A stretch of 64,000 nucleotides of DNA from Bergeyella zoohelcum ATCC 43767 (GCF_000301075.1 NZ_JH932293.1:2216028-2280027); one strand, 5' to 3'. Counted from the first letter of the stretch, positions 37,208 through 46,658 are shown. Numbers and translations are program-made. The notes: generated from the sequence alone by a model not told the origin.

Positions 37208-38026
37208 TTACACACCATATCTTTGTACTACGCCTTTTACTATTTTAATCACATTGGGCATCGCTTTATCTGCTGCTGCCAACACTTCTTCATGAGAAAC
37301 AGCAAAAGAAATTTCAGGACCACCCAAATCTGTAATAATAGAAATTCCAAAGCAATTCATCCCTTGATGTCTTGCTACAATGACTTCTGGCACAGTGCTC
37401 ATTCCTACAGCATCTCCTCCTAACGCTCTTACCATGCCATATTCTGCAGGTGTTTCAAAAGTAGGCCCTTGAAGCCCCAGATACACCCCTTTCTTTATAT
37501 CTATATTTTCTTCTTTTGCTACCGCTTCGGCAATGGAGAGCATCTCTCTATCATAAGGCACACTCATATCCACAAATCTAGGTCCAAAAGTATCTAAATT
37601 TTTACCTCTTAAAGGATGTTCTGGCATCATATTAATATGATCTGTAATCAGCATAATATCCGCTACATTAAAGCTAGGATTTACTCCACCAGATGCATTA
37701 GAAACAATGAGGTTTTTAATTCCTAAAAGGTGAAAAACGCGGAAAGGGAAAGTAACTTGCTCCATAGAATAGCCCTCATAATAGTGGAATCTTCCACTCA
37801 TCATCAGCACCTTTTTTCCTTCTAATTCCCCATAGATAAGACTTCCACCATGCCCTACCACGGTGGTTTGTGGGAAATTCGGGATATCCTCGTACTTAAG
37901 GGTACAAATGGACTGTACTTCTTTTTTTAATGCTCCTAAACCTGAACCTAAAACAATGGCAAAATCTGGAGTATCTTTTATTTTTTCTTGAATAAATGCT
38001 GCGGTTGCTTTATATTTTTCTAACAT
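37208..38026 (-). CDS. Purine-nucleoside phosphorylase
   Basis: Phosphorolysis of purine nucleosides to free base and ribose-1-phosphate, in purine salvage. 272 residues of the trimeric NP-I family: FAIVLGSGLGAL, the phosphate-site VVGHGGSLIYGE and SGRFHYYEGYSM, SNASGGVNPSF, and the base-site GVYLGLQGPTFETPAEY with GMSTVPEVIVARH. The first 17 bases overlap the end of lpxK, so the two are translationally linked although not functionally related. Confidence 0.96.
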   Translation of the reverse strand: MLEKYKATAAFIQEKIKDTPDFAIVLGSGLGALKKEVQSICTLKYEDIPNFPQTTVVGHGGSLIYGELEGKKVLMMSGRFHYYEGYSMEQVTFPFRVFHLLGIKNLIVSNASGGVNPSFNVADIMLITDHINMMPEHPLRGKNLDTFGPRFVDMSVPYDREMLSIAEAVAKEENIDIKKGVYLGLQGPTFETPAEYGMVRALGGDAVGMSTVPEVIVARHQGMNCFGISIITDLGGPEISFAVSHEEVLAAADKAMPNVIKIVKGVVQRYGV

Positions 38027-39041
38027 ATTCTAAAATGCTTCGGTTAAACGCTTCTTGTTGGTCAATAATAGTTTGAATAGGCCAAAAATAAAGATTATTT
38101 CTCAAACTCTCGTAAGATTTTAGCCTTACAAAGTCTTTTTCCGTGGTTAAAATAATTTTATAATCACCCATCTTTTTAAATTCTTCACGAATTTTCTTTA
38201 CATCGGCATCGGTAAAATTATGATGGTCCTTAAATTTCAAATGCTTAAAATTAGGATTATATTTTCTTATTTGCTCCTCTAACGGTTTAGGGTTAGCAAT
38301 TCCAGTGATCAAAAGAATATCATAATATGCCAAATTATTATCGGGCAAATGATCTTTTTGGTTGGCTGCCATGATGGTTTCTTTATACCCAATAGAAGAA
38401 AAAAATACTTTTTGCTTACGCGAAGGATGGATTTTAGAAATATAGAGTTTTTTATCTTCGTCGGTTATTGTGGGTGGGCATTTAGATACCACGATGATAT
38501 TCGCTCTCTTAGCACCTGACCTCAATTCACGGAGATTTCCTGCGGGAAGCAAAAAATCTTTAAAATAAGGGTCTTGGTATTCTGTCATCATGATGGTAAA
38601 CCCTGGTCTAATGGCTCTATGCTGCATGGCGTCATCCAGAATTAGGAAATCCAAGTCCATATCTTCAACGAGTTTTTTCGCTCCAAAAACTCTTTTTTCA
38701 CATACCGCGATGACAAAACGGTTCTTAAACCGCTCAAACAACTGCATGGCTTCATCTCCTACCGTTTTATAGTTGCTATCATAATTCACTACGCCATACC
38801 CTTTAGTCATTCTTCCATATCCTCTGGAGAGCACACCCGTTCTTCCTTTTTGGGATAAAAGCTCTGCCAGATACATGACCATAGGAGATTTACCACTTCC
38901 CCCTACAGATAAATTCCCCACACAGATTACAGGCGTCCTAAACCGAGTAGATTTTTTAATACCGAGATGATACATCAGATTTCTAATGCCTACACCGATG
39001 CCATATAAAATAGAAAACGGAAAAAGATACCATCTTTTCAT
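38010..39041 (-). CDS. lpxK: Tetraacyldisaccharide 4'-kinase
   Basis: Phosphorylates the lipid A disaccharide at the 4' position, at the inner membrane. 343 residues: a membrane-associated N-terminus (MKRWYLFPFSILYGIGVGI), the P-loop VGNLSVGGSGKSPM at ~42-53, GVLSRGYGRMTKGY, LDDAMQHRAIRPG, and KDHHNFTDADV with TTEKDFVRL. The C-terminus overlaps the pnp start by 17 bases. An 88-base gap separates it from truA upstream. Confidence 0.95.
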   Translation of the reverse strand: MKRWYLFPFSILYGIGVGIRNLMYHLGIKKSTRFRTPVICVGNLSVGGSGKSPMVMYLAELLSQKGRTGVLSRGYGRMTKGYGVVNYDSNYKTVGDEAMQLFERFKNRFVIAVCEKRVFGAKKLVEDMDLDFLILDDAMQHRAIRPGFTIMMTEYQDPYFKDFLLPAGNLRELRSGAKRANIIVVSKCPPTITDEDKKLYISKIHPSRKQKVFFSSIGYKETIMAANQKDHLPDNNLAYYDILLITGIANPKPLEEQIRKYNPNFKHLKFKDHHNFTDADVKKIREEFKKMGDYKIILTTEKDFVRLKSYESLRNNLYFWPIQTIIDQQEAFNRSILEYVRKI

Positions 39042-39129
39042 GAGGGAAAATTACTTGAAAAATTGACAGCAAAATTACGAAAACTTATGCGTTTTTAAGA
39101 TGGATTCGGGATAAAATTTCAGGACAGTT

Positions 39130-39876
39130 TCAGCGTTTAAATTTCTCCCATTCATACCCCACATCCACCAAGTACAATCCTTGTGCTGGAGCGGAACTTC
39201 CCGCCTTCCCACGGTCTTTGGAATCAATGATTTTTCTAAAATCATTCAGCTCTATTTTCCCTCTACCCACCTCTACTAAAGTTCCTACAATGGCCCTTAC
39301 CATATTCCTTAGAAAACGATTGGCAGAAATGGTAAAAATAAGCCTTCCATTTTTTTGCTCCCACTGTGCAAAGAAAATTTGACAAATGGTGGTTTTATTA
39401 TCTGCACCTACCTTGGAAAAGCAAGCAAAATCTTGGTATTCAAAGAGTATTTCAGCCGCTTGATTCATCTTATCCATGTCTAAATCTTTCTTCCAATGTT
39501 GCCAAGCAAAATCCGTAAGAAAAGGATTCTTGTCTAATGAAATATGATATTCATAAGTTCTATAAGTAGCATCAAACCGAGCATGAAAAGCATCGGTAAC
39601 AGGGAAAATTCGGTGGACGGCTATATCTGGAGGTAAAAAGCTATTGACCTTTCTGCAAAACCCTTGCACTATGATTTGTTCCGTATCTAAGTGGGCATAG
39701 ATTTTTTTAGCATGCACCCCTGTATCCGTTCTTCCGGCTCCCGTTATTTTTATTTCCTCACGAAGCAATGTAGAAAATGCTCGCTCTATCACCTCCTGAA
39801 CGCTCACCTGATGAGGCTGAATCTGATAACCAAAATAGTGCTTACCGAAGTAGGAAAATTCTACACAATACCTCAT
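39130..39876 (-). CDS. truA: tRNA pseudouridine(38-40) synthase
   Basis: Modifies uridines 38-40 in tRNA anticodon arms. 248 residues: the catalytic Asp51 is in GAGRTDTGVHA, and RFDATYRTYEY plus NRFLRNMVRAIVGTLVEVGRG match the family. Starts 11 bases after the rsmD stop, and forms a string with rsmD and the DUF3822 gene. Confidence 0.96.
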   Translation of the reverse strand: MRYCVEFSYFGKHYFGYQIQPHQVSVQEVIERAFSTLLREEIKITGAGRTDTGVHAKKIYAHLDTEQIIVQGFCRKVNSFLPPDIAVHRIFPVTDAFHARFDATYRTYEYHISLDKNPFLTDFAWQHWKKDLDMDKMNQAAEILFEYQDFACFSKVGADNKTTICQIFFAQWEQKNGRLIFTISANRFLRNMVRAIVGTLVEVGRGKIELNDFRKIIDSKDRGKAGSSAPAQGLYLVDVGYEWEKFKR

Positions 39877-39887
39877 GGTAAAGAATT

Positions 39888-40463
39888 TTAAAGTGGAACT
39901 TCGGTCTCTTTATTAAAAAAAGCAAAGGAAATATTTCCATATTTTCTGCTTTCTAATAACTGAGAATGTTCTAATTTCATTCTAGACGAATGCTCTAAAA
40001 TGAAAACACCATTTTCTTTGAGATAATCATTTTCTAATACCAAAGCAATGAGCTCCTGATACTTCTTCTCATCTAAATCAAATGGAGGGTCGGCAAAAAT
40101 AATGTCATATTGTTTTTTCCCTTTATTTTTTTTGAGCCAATCAAATACATCTGCCCTTTGGATATTCATATTGAGCACCAAATCAAGTTCAGAAGCCGTA
40201 TGCTGAATAAACCCCGCATGTTTGGCATTCATCTCCACGGATTGGATATCTTGACAACCTCTGGAGGCAAATTCCAAAGTAATAGAACCAATGCCCGAAA
40301 ATAAATCTAATACAGATGAGGATGCAAGAGCATATCGATTATCCAATATACTGAACAGAGCCTCTTTGGCAAAATCAGTAGTAGGACGAACGATAAAATG
40401 TTTCGGGGCAGAAATCCGTTTTGCTTTCCACTGCCCACTGATAATTCTATAAGTAGGATTCAC
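39888..40463 (-). CDS. rsmD: 16S rRNA (guanine966-N2)-methyltransferase
   Basis: SAM-dependent methylation of 16S rRNA. 191 residues with YRIISGQWKAKRI at the start, the RPTTDFAKEALFSIL segment, the SAM-binding LDLFSGIGSITLEF, and the catalytic FADPPFDL. The initiation codon is GTG at 40461-40463; no ATG is available near it. Five bases after the DUF3822 stop. Confidence 0.94.
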   Translation of the reverse strand: MNPTYRIISGQWKAKRISAPKHFIVRPTTDFAKEALFSILDNRYALASSSVLDLFSGIGSITLEFASRGCQDIQSVEMNAKHAGFIQHTASELDLVLNMNIQRADVFDWLKKNKGKKQYDIIFADPPFDLDEKKYQELIALVLENDYLKENGVFILEHSSRMKLEHSQLLESRKYGNISFAFFNKETEVPL

Positions 40464-40468
40464 GATTT

Positions 40469-41182
40469 TTAGTCTAATAAAAAATGTTTTCTCGGGGTAT
40501 TTTCTGTCTTAATTTTTAGATGCGATGCAAATTTTCTAAGTTCGGAAACAAAAGTTTCGTTTTCTCTCACTTCACCATAGATGAAAAAGTGGGTATGCTT
40601 CAGGTCAAAACCTATTCTACTGACGGTGAACATAATAAAATATAGAAAATCCACTTCAGATGACAGGTCTAAATTATTGTACAGAAGAATTTTCTTATGG
40701 TCAGAAACGAAAAATTCACACTGCTGATGATAAAGATGAATATGAATTTCGGGTTTATTTCTAAACTCTATGGACTGTAAAAATTTTTCTCCCGAAAAAT
40801 TAAACGAAGTAGGCAAGTTTCTCTCTTTTATCTGATGATAATACTTTTTGGGTAATGTGAAATAATACTGCACGCCATAATGCGGATTCACGGTAAGCAT
40901 AAGTTCTTCATTTTCCGGATGCACCTCTGCATTATAAGAAATAAGCTCCATGCCCTTTTCGTGCATAGAAAAAGTACTCGGCATCATGGCAAAATGATTC
41001 ATCGCAGAGATTACTTCTATCTCCGTAAAATAAGGATGCTGAAGATATTGGTGGAGTGCATCTTCTATAGAAATCGGAGGATTTTCTGGACTATTGAGAA
41101 AGAGCTCTGATTTTACTGTAGCCCTTCCTTTTACCTCTCGGCATAGCAATCCGTCTTTTGTAAAGAGCAATTGTAGTTTCAT
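40469..41182 (-). CDS. DUF3822 family protein
   Basis: 237 residues from the ATG at 41182 (the open frame runs to a GTG at 41227, less likely). Starts MKLQLLFTKDGLLCREVK and carries two similar halves. The second (FFVSDHKKILLYNNLDLSSEVDFLYFIMFTVSRIGFDLKHTHFFIYGEV) resembles the actin-like fold of this flavobacterial family of unknown function. It lies upstream of rsmD and truA with a 5-base gap, the conserved context I recall for this family. Confidence 0.82.
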   Translation of the reverse strand: MKLQLLFTKDGLLCREVKGRATVKSELFLNSPENPPISIEDALHQYLQHPYFTEIEVISAMNHFAMMPSTFSMHEKGMELISYNAEVHPENEELMLTVNPHYGVQYYFTLPKKYYHQIKERNLPTSFNFSGEKFLQSIEFRNKPEIHIHLYHQQCEFFVSDHKKILLYNNLDLSSEVDFLYFIMFTVSRIGFDLKHTHFFIYGEVRENETFVSELRKFASHLKIKTENTPRKHFLLD

Positions 41183-41337
41183 ATTCGGAAACAAAGGTAG
41201 AGAATAATTTTTAAATCCCCAATCCACAAAAGCGGTTGGCTTTTAGTAGATGGCTTTTAGAACTTATTTGAATTTTGCTGGGTAAGATGTAAACAGACTC
41301 TTATAAATGACAATATTGTTTTTATAATGATTAATTT

Positions 41338-41967
41338 TTATTTCTTCCTTGCCACCCACCGAATCACAGCTCCTTTTCCGTTATGAAGTAACCCTTCGTT
41401 CAGTTCTATTTCAAGTTCTTCGAGATAGAGAAACTCAAAATCTGAAAAATCGGCTTTAATTTCTTCGATGGAAAATAGCAAAGCTTCATCGGCAGGACCA
41501 CCTACTTTAGGGTTTTGCTCTCGGTACGCCAAATGTTTTTTGGAAAAAGCCTCGAAAATCACAAGTCCATTGGTTGGTAAAAGTTTTGCGAGTTGTTTAT
41601 GATAATCAGATTTTATTTTTGCGGGAAAGTGGGCGTAAATCAGTGCCACCACATCAAAATTTTGGTTAGAAAAATCCAAATTAGGCAGTTCGCCTACTCT
41701 ATAATCAATGTTTACCCCTACTTCGTCCGCTAATTGTAGTGCCTTTTTTCGCCCTTCCTCGCTGATGTCAAAAGCCGTAACTTTCCACCCTTTTTGTGCA
41801 GCATATACTGCATTTCTACCTTCGCCTTCGGCAGCAAAGAGAATGTTTTGAACAGGAAGCCTATCCAATTGTTCTTTCAAAAATACATTAGGCAATTTGC
41901 CATATACATATTCTTTGTTTTGGAAATTATGATTCCACTTATCTATCCAATTTTGGTTGTTGTTCAT
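41338..41967 (-). CDS. Class I SAM-dependent methyltransferase (TehB-like)
   Basis: 209 residues, Rossmann fold with SAM motif I NILFAAEGEGRNAVYAAQKG, then VTAFDISEEGRKKALQLA, and VALIYAHFP. The substrate is not evident; small TehB-like enzymes methylate tellurite, thiols or other small molecules. It begins the run of unrelated short accessory genes on the minus strand (41.3-49.8 kb). Confidence 0.88.
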   Translation of the reverse strand: MNNNQNWIDKWNHNFQNKEYVYGKLPNVFLKEQLDRLPVQNILFAAEGEGRNAVYAAQKGWKVTAFDISEEGRKKALQLADEVGVNIDYRVGELPNLDFSNQNFDVVALIYAHFPAKIKSDYHKQLAKLLPTNGLVIFEAFSKKHLAYREQNPKVGGPADEALLFSIEEIKADFSDFEFLYLEELEIELNEGLLHNGKGAVIRWVARKK

Positions 41968-41991
41968 AGTGTTGTTGCTGAGCGATTGATA

Positions 41992-42477
41992 TTAAAATTT
42001 TAATCTGAGAATTTCACCAGGTAATCCGTCGAAATCTTTATATTCTTGATGTTCAAAACCATTGTTTATCAATATTTTTCTTGACGGAATATTTTTCGGG
42101 TCAATAATAGCAAAAATTCCCTCTATCTGAGAGTGGCTTCGAGCAAAATCTACCAACTGACGAGCCACTTTTCCTGCGATGCCTTTGCCCCAAAATTCGG
42201 GTAATAACATATAACCCAATTCCAATTCTCTACTTTCTGATGTTTCAATTTCCAATTTTGCCAAACCAATAAAAGAATGATTTTCTTCATCGATGATTTT
42301 AAAGATACCAAAATCGGGATGTATGGTATTTTTTTTCAGTTCATTCTCAAAATCAATCTTTGCTTCCTCCAAGGGAATGGCTCTTTCGGTAATCATCGCC
42401 ATTACCCGCTCATCGCTTACCAATCGGTAATAATCTTCAAAATCGGTTGCTGTAAATTTATTTAAAATAAAATCCAT
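41992..42477 (-). CDS. GNAT N-acetyltransferase
   Basis: 161 residues of the RimJ-like GNAT family, with the acetyl-CoA binding block LGYMLLPEFWGKGIAGKVARQLVDFA and the ending IDPKNIPSRKILINNGFEHQEYKDF. Substrate unknown. It starts 24 bases upstream of the methyltransferase stop-to-start gap and could be cotranscribed with it. Confidence 0.88.
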   Translation of the reverse strand: MDFILNKFTATDFEDYYRLVSDERVMAMITERAIPLEEAKIDFENELKKNTIHPDFGIFKIIDEENHSFIGLAKLEIETSESRELELGYMLLPEFWGKGIAGKVARQLVDFARSHSQIEGIFAIIDPKNIPSRKILINNGFEHQEYKDFDGLPGEILRLKF

Positions 42478-42674
42478 AGTTCTAATTTTCCATTTCCTCC
42501 GCCATTCCCACCAACTTGTTCAATGTATTGAAATTGCGTGTGGTTTTTGTGATTTTCAGTTTCTTTTCTAAGAAATTTTTGTTCAATCAAATAAGCCCAT
42601 ATTTAGAATGCTATTCTTTCTTCTGGGCATCACGCCCCTGAGTAGTGCAATGTAAGTGTCCATTTTTGAGTTGT

Positions 42675-43121
42675 TTACTTTACGCTTATAAAAACCTCCA
42701 CTTCGGACTCACTGCCGTTTTGGGATTTTTCGCCATACACCTCAAAATCGTACTGGTAGGCACGATTCAGCACTTCATCTTGTTCCCAAATGGCTTTCCA
42801 AGTCTGCATAACGGCATTGGGCATTTCTCCTTTGGCAATGAACTTCTGAAATTTTGTAGCAGGAAATTCTCGCCCAATCATTCCGTTTGGAATTTCGTCT
42901 AACGAACTGACTCTCTTTCCGATAATCGCGGTATAAGCCCCTTGATAATCACTTTCATAATCGGTATAAATCGCGATAATTTCTTCGGAAATGGCATTAG
43001 GGATTTTTGAAATGGTGTCGCTCATAAATTGTCCCCAAAGTTTGCCCAAATCTGTTGCGGCTTGTCCGTTGGCATTGGTCGTGCGTACCGCGATGCCTAT
43101 AATTTTAAATTCGTGTGTCAT
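42675..43121 (-). CDS. GyrI-like/Cass2 effector-binding domain protein
   Basis: 148 residues matching the AraC effector-binding (GyrI-like) fold of the Cass2 type: FKIIGIAVRTTNANGQA, SEEIIAIYTDYESDYQGAYTAIIG, MIGREFPATKFQKFIAKGEMP, QTWKAIWEQDEVLNRAYQYDFEVYG. These stand-alone domains bind small cationic compounds and are often carried as mobile gene cassettes. The ~200-base gap after it (42478-42674) shows no gene. Confidence 0.87.
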   Translation of the reverse strand: MTHEFKIIGIAVRTTNANGQAATDLGKLWGQFMSDTISKIPNAISEEIIAIYTDYESDYQGAYTAIIGKRVSSLDEIPNGMIGREFPATKFQKFIAKGEMPNAVMQTWKAIWEQDEVLNRAYQYDFEVYGEKSQNGSESEVEVFISVK

Positions 43122-43154
43122 ATGATTTCCTTTTTTAATTAAAGTTAATTTACA

Positions 43155-43946
43155 TTATTTTGAGAGTTTTAAAATTTTTATTGCCCCTTGCCAAACAATG
43201 CAAAATACAATGGCTCCGATGATAAGGTCAGGAGATTTAGAATTAGTCAAATAAACCAATCCACTAGCAATAATCACCCCTATATTGATAATGACATCAT
43301 TAGAAGTAAAAATCATACTGGCTTGCATATGAGCTTCTTGGCTTTTGTTCTTTTGCAATAAATACAAGCAAAGAGCGTTACCAATAAGTGCCAGCAACGA
43401 AACAAAAGCCATCGTTTGAAAATGAGGAATGGATTCACTGCCAATAAATCGCTTAATGACTTCTACAAGTCCGATAATGGCAAGAAATATTTGAAAATAA
43501 CCTGCTATTTTTGCAATGCGTTTTTTATAAATGATACTCGTACCAACAGCTAATAAAGCAAGTCCATACACTAAGCTATCAGCAAGCATATCCAAACTAT
43601 CGGCGATAAGCCCCATAGAACCAGATAAAAATCCTGTTGCCATTTCTAAAATAAAAAAGAAAAAATTGATATATAAAACACGCCAGAGCAATACTCTTTC
43701 ATTGGTGTCATTTGTTTTTGAGTAATCATCTGCAGCACTGCTATCAATCAGAGAAGTGTCTAATTGTAGGCTTTTAAGGTGCTGAAAAATCTGCTGATAG
43801 TTACCACTATGAAAAACAATTAACAGTCTATTATCTATGCTAAATTCCATTGAATGAATATTTTGCAACTCTGCAAGCTTCATTTTTATCATTTGCACTT
43901 CGCAAGGGCAATCCATTTTTGATATTTTAAATGATGTCTTGTACAT
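43155..43946 (-). CDS. Cation transporter (CDF-like) with N-terminal metal-binding-type domain
   Basis: 263 residues. N-terminal ~75 residues form an HMA-like domain (ISKMDCPCEVQMIKMKL), where the usual CxxC is replaced by CxC. Six membrane segments follow, with ADSLDMLADSLVYGLALLAVG and FTSNDVIINIGVI as the acidic metal-site helices. The cytosolic CDF C-terminal domain is absent, as usual for this short branch. Probably divalent metal export. Metal unknown. Confidence 0.85.
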   Translation of the reverse strand: MYKTSFKISKMDCPCEVQMIKMKLAELQNIHSMEFSIDNRLLIVFHSGNYQQIFQHLKSLQLDTSLIDSSAADDYSKTNDTNERVLLWRVLYINFFFFILEMATGFLSGSMGLIADSLDMLADSLVYGLALLAVGTSIIYKKRIAKIAGYFQIFLAIIGLVEVIKRFIGSESIPHFQTMAFVSLLALIGNALCLYLLQKNKSQEAHMQASMIFTSNDVIINIGVIIASGLVYLTNSKSPDLIIGAIVFCIVWQGAIKILKLSK

Positions 43947-43972
43947 TTTTTTCTTGTTTGTTTTGATTCAAT

Positions 43973-44282
43973 TCATTTTTGCCAATCCTTCACAATTCGC
44001 TCAAAATCAGCCAACATCAACTCAAAATTATAATTGATTTTCTTTTGTTTTTGGGCAAAAACACGAAGGGCGGTCAAAAAATATTCACTGATTTTTTGTT
44101 TCTGTTCTCGGTGGCAAAGGTCGCTAAATTCTTTTTCAAAATGAAAAATAATTTCGGCTTTGCCCGTGTCTTTTCGCAAACCGCCAATTTCAAAACGATT
44201 GCGTAAAAAATAGCGATGTTCTTCTATTTCTTCTGCCGAAAATCGTTCGTGCAAAAGTTCCCACGCCTTTTGGTAGCCTGAG
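43973..44282 (-). pseudogene. C-terminal fragment of an unidentified protein, start lost
   Basis: The minus-strand frame reads YQKAWELLHERFSAEEI..., then a basic helical region to FERIVKDWQK, and is clean in codon use, but it has no start of its own. The open frame extends only to a TTG at 44318-44320 inside the GNAT fragment, in a different frame. I do not recognise the protein. It seems to be the tail of a gene whose front was deleted, joined to the GNAT fragment around 44265-44282. Confidence 0.6.
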
Positions 44283-44607
44283 TTACAACGCCTTGCTTTT
44301 GATAATCCTTTGAAATCCAATAACCAATTTCCGTTTTCTGATTGGCAATATCCGGTTTGATAAAACTGATAAGCCCCACAAACTTCTCATCTTTGCGGAT
44401 ACAAAAAATATATTCTTGCGTTTGCTCCATTGTTTCCAAAACTGATTTTAGGAAATTTTCCTCATCAGCAACCTCTTTGATATACTGAACAAAAGGCAAC
44501 CATTCGCCCAAATATTCGCGTTGGTGGTCAATTGTGTTAAAAATATCCGTCGCGTCAGATAGTTTTACCAATTTGAGGTATAGATTTTCGTTGATAGTTA
44601 GCTTCAT
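44224..44607 (-). pseudogene. GNAT acetyltransferase fragment, C-terminus lost by deletion
   Basis: MKLTINENLYLKLVKLSDA to IGYWISKDYQKQGVVTQATK is a good GNAT N-terminal two thirds, including the start of the acetyl-CoA site. Right after this the frame turns into unrelated residues (RRGNFCTNDFRQKK) and stops, while the other frame continues a different protein. The enzyme lacks its last ~55 residues, so it is probably inactive. The break sits at about 44265-44282. Confidence 0.75.
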
Positions 44608-44630
44608 AATTTTTGATTTAATAAATATTT

Positions 44631-44990
44631 TTAATTACTTTCTTTTCCAATTTTTCCCAAATGTGTGTTTTTAAAATCATCGCTGTATTTGAGTCCAAAG
44701 CCTAAGATTCTATCAAAAGCCGAATGAGCCAATAGAATACCTCCTGCTAGTGTCAATTCATTTATAGATAGATATTTACCTAACACAAAAGCAATAACAG
44801 CCGTCCCGAAGTGATGAGCAAAATTATAAAACATTGCCCCAATTTTAGGATTTGACAAATAGCCCACCATAGACAAATCAGGCACGAAGAATAGCACTAA
44901 AAACCACCACCATTCGTATTCTGATTGCCCAAACATCACAACGCCCAACACGAAAAGAGCGATGTATTCTAATTTTAAAAGTGTTTTCAT
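44631..44990 (-). CDS. DUF4260 membrane protein
   Basis: 119 residues, four membrane segments. The family pattern is visible: LKLEYIALFVLGVVMF, FLVLFFVPDLSMVGYL, GAMFYNFAHHFGTAVI, AHSAFDRILGFGLKY. Function unknown. Its ATG overlaps the stop of the preceding small gene by four bases (ATGA), so the pair is translationally coupled. Confidence 0.9.
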   Translation of the reverse strand: MKTLLKLEYIALFVLGVVMFGQSEYEWWWFLVLFFVPDLSMVGYLSNPKIGAMFYNFAHHFGTAVIAFVLGKYLSINELTLAGGILLAHSAFDRILGFGLKYSDDFKNTHLGKIGKESN

Positions 44991-45193
44991 TGTTTTTCCT
45001 TGTTTATTTTATCAAGTAACATACTTATCATTTTCTCCAAACGCCTTTCTTTGGTTTCTTGCTTTTTGGCTTCGTTTATCCACTTGATGTATTCGTTTCG
45101 GTGCGAAAGGGGCATTTTTTGAAACACATTGTACGCCTCAGGGGTTTCTTTTAAGATGTTTTCTATATCCATATTACTAAACTGATTTTCCAT
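44987..45193 (-). CDS. Small YdeI/OmdA-type C-terminal domain protein
   Basis: 68 residues. ILKETPEAYNVFQKMPLSHRNEYIKWINEA followed by KKQETKERRLEKMISML is the small helical end domain of YdeI/OmdA (bacteriocin-protection) proteins. Here it is a stand-alone form; it may be complete, because the DUF4260 start overlaps its stop. A diverged second copy of its last ~55 codons is at 48246-48413. Confidence 0.75.
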   Translation of the reverse strand: MENQFSNMDIENILKETPEAYNVFQKMPLSHRNEYIKWINEAKKQETKERRLEKMISMLLDKINKEKQ

Positions 45194-45221
45194 ATGAATT
45201 TTATCTTTGATTTTTAAGTGA

Positions 45222-45959
45222 TTACAATCCGTTTTTCATTATATTATAAGCCACTTTCGGAAAAATGCGATGTATGAATTTAAGCAATTTGGTTTTGCCG
45301 ATATAAATTTCGTATTTATTTGACTTAAAGCCTTTTATAAATTCATCAACCAACTTTTCAGGGCTGATTTTTGATTTGCCACGCCCTTGGGTCATTGGCG
45401 TATCGATGAGCGAAGGCACGATTTCAAATACCTTAACAGGTGTACTTTCTAACTGATAACGAAGCGTTTGGCTAAAACTATGCAATGCCGATTTGGTGGC
45501 ACAATACACCGAAGCCGTTTTTTTCGGTGCAATAAAAAGTCCACTACTGACATTGACCACTGCCGAATTTTTGTTTTTCAACAAAATAGGAAGTAAATTA
45601 ACACTTAACTTCATTGGAATAGCCAGATTTATAGCCAGTTCGTAATCTATTTTTTGGGCGTAATCACGCTCTTCAATAAACAAATAATTGTACTGCACCG
45701 CCGCGTTGTTTATCAAAATGTTTAAATCAGGGTGATTTTCTTTAATAAAAGCGGCTAAATCATCAAGAGCTTGGGGCTGGGTCAAATCTTGTGCAAAAGT
45801 TTCAATGTTTGGGTATTGGCTTTTGATTTGAGCCAATTTTTCAGGGTCTCTTCCTGTGATAATTACCTTATTATCAAGTTCATAAAAACGCTTTGCTAAT
45901 GCCCAACCAATACCTGATGAACCGCCCGTAATTAAAATAGTGTTGTTTGATAGTTTCAT
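45222..45959 (-). CDS. Short-chain dehydrogenase/reductase (SDR, DltE-like)
   Basis: 245 residues, classical SDR: ILITGGSSGIGWALAKRF (NADP site), NILINNAAVQYN, and the catalytic VYCATKSALHSFS (Tyr-x-x-x-Lys) preceded by VNVSSGLF. LRYQLESTPVKVFEIVPSLIDTPMT is typical of DltE-like enzymes. Substrate unknown. Part of the accessory gene string; 29 bases after the next gene upstream-to-stop spacing. Confidence 0.92.
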   Translation of the reverse strand: MKLSNNTILITGGSSGIGWALAKRFYELDNKVIITGRDPEKLAQIKSQYPNIETFAQDLTQPQALDDLAAFIKENHPDLNILINNAAVQYNYLFIEERDYAQKIDYELAINLAIPMKLSVNLLPILLKNKNSAVVNVSSGLFIAPKKTASVYCATKSALHSFSQTLRYQLESTPVKVFEIVPSLIDTPMTQGRGKSKISPEKLVDEFIKGFKSNKYEIYIGKTKLLKFIHRIFPKVAYNIMKNGL

Positions 45960-46073
45960 TGTTAAATCCTTTACTAATGGACAAAGTTATATAATTTTAA
46001 CACATTTTTTTTAAGTTTTGCTATCTAAATTGATAAAAACATATAAAAAAAGTAAATTGAGTTTTTTTAATTA

Positions 46074-46640
46074 TCATAATTTCTTTCTTCTCACCAAAAC
46101 CATAATTCCCAATCCGAAAAATGCTAACAGATACAGTACTACAAAGAGATTTTTTAGCAAACTGAAAAAAGGCAATACCGATAAAACAGCATCTGAAAGC
46201 GACGGAAAGCGGTAAAGCGATATGCCGATGCCGATGTTTTCCAAGTAGTCAAACACTGCCGCCAAAATGGGTAAAAAGACCACCCATCTTACTCTTTTGA
46301 AATCCAATTTATCAATGAAATGCTTTAATATCTGTCTGTAAGTAAAGGCATAAAGTAGCGGGTATATCATATCAATAGGTAATTGCTTGTACAGATAGTA
46401 ATGTCTGCCCTCGCTTCCCAAATATTCCAAAAGACGCACTACATATTCGCTATCGTAAAAAGGGAGGACATCAATAATATCCAATCCGTTGGCAAGGCGG
46501 TTCAGTGTAGGGATAGTGATAAAAACCATCAGTAAGTACACCGACATTGTGATGATGAAATACAGCCAAAGTTTCGTTGGGGTAAAAAATGTTTTACCCT
46601 TACATTGGGAGGTAAAATATTTTTTGTCCTTATTTATCAT
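46074..46640 (-). CDS. Integral membrane protein, function unknown
   Basis: 188 residues with about four membrane segments (LWLYFIITMSVYLLMVFI, MIYPLLYAFTYRQIL, WVVFLPILAAVFDYLENI, VVLYLLAFFGLGIMVLV). The conserved-looking FDYLENIGI is reminiscent of small bacterial membrane proteins annotated hypothetical. No enzymatic motif seen. Confidence 0.7.
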   Translation of the reverse strand: MINKDKKYFTSQCKGKTFFTPTKLWLYFIITMSVYLLMVFITIPTLNRLANGLDIIDVLPFYDSEYVVRLLEYLGSEGRHYYLYKQLPIDMIYPLLYAFTYRQILKHFIDKLDFKRVRWVVFLPILAAVFDYLENIGIGISLYRFPSLSDAVLSVLPFFSLLKNLFVVLYLLAFFGLGIMVLVRRKKL

Positions 46641-46658
46641 TTATTTATTTTTAAAAAT

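Noticed and set aside
43973..44320. 115-residue minus-strand frame as an intact gene
   Set aside because: Its first codon would be a TTG inside the GNAT fragment and its first ~14 residues are GNAT DNA in the wrong frame; treated as the tail of a broken gene.
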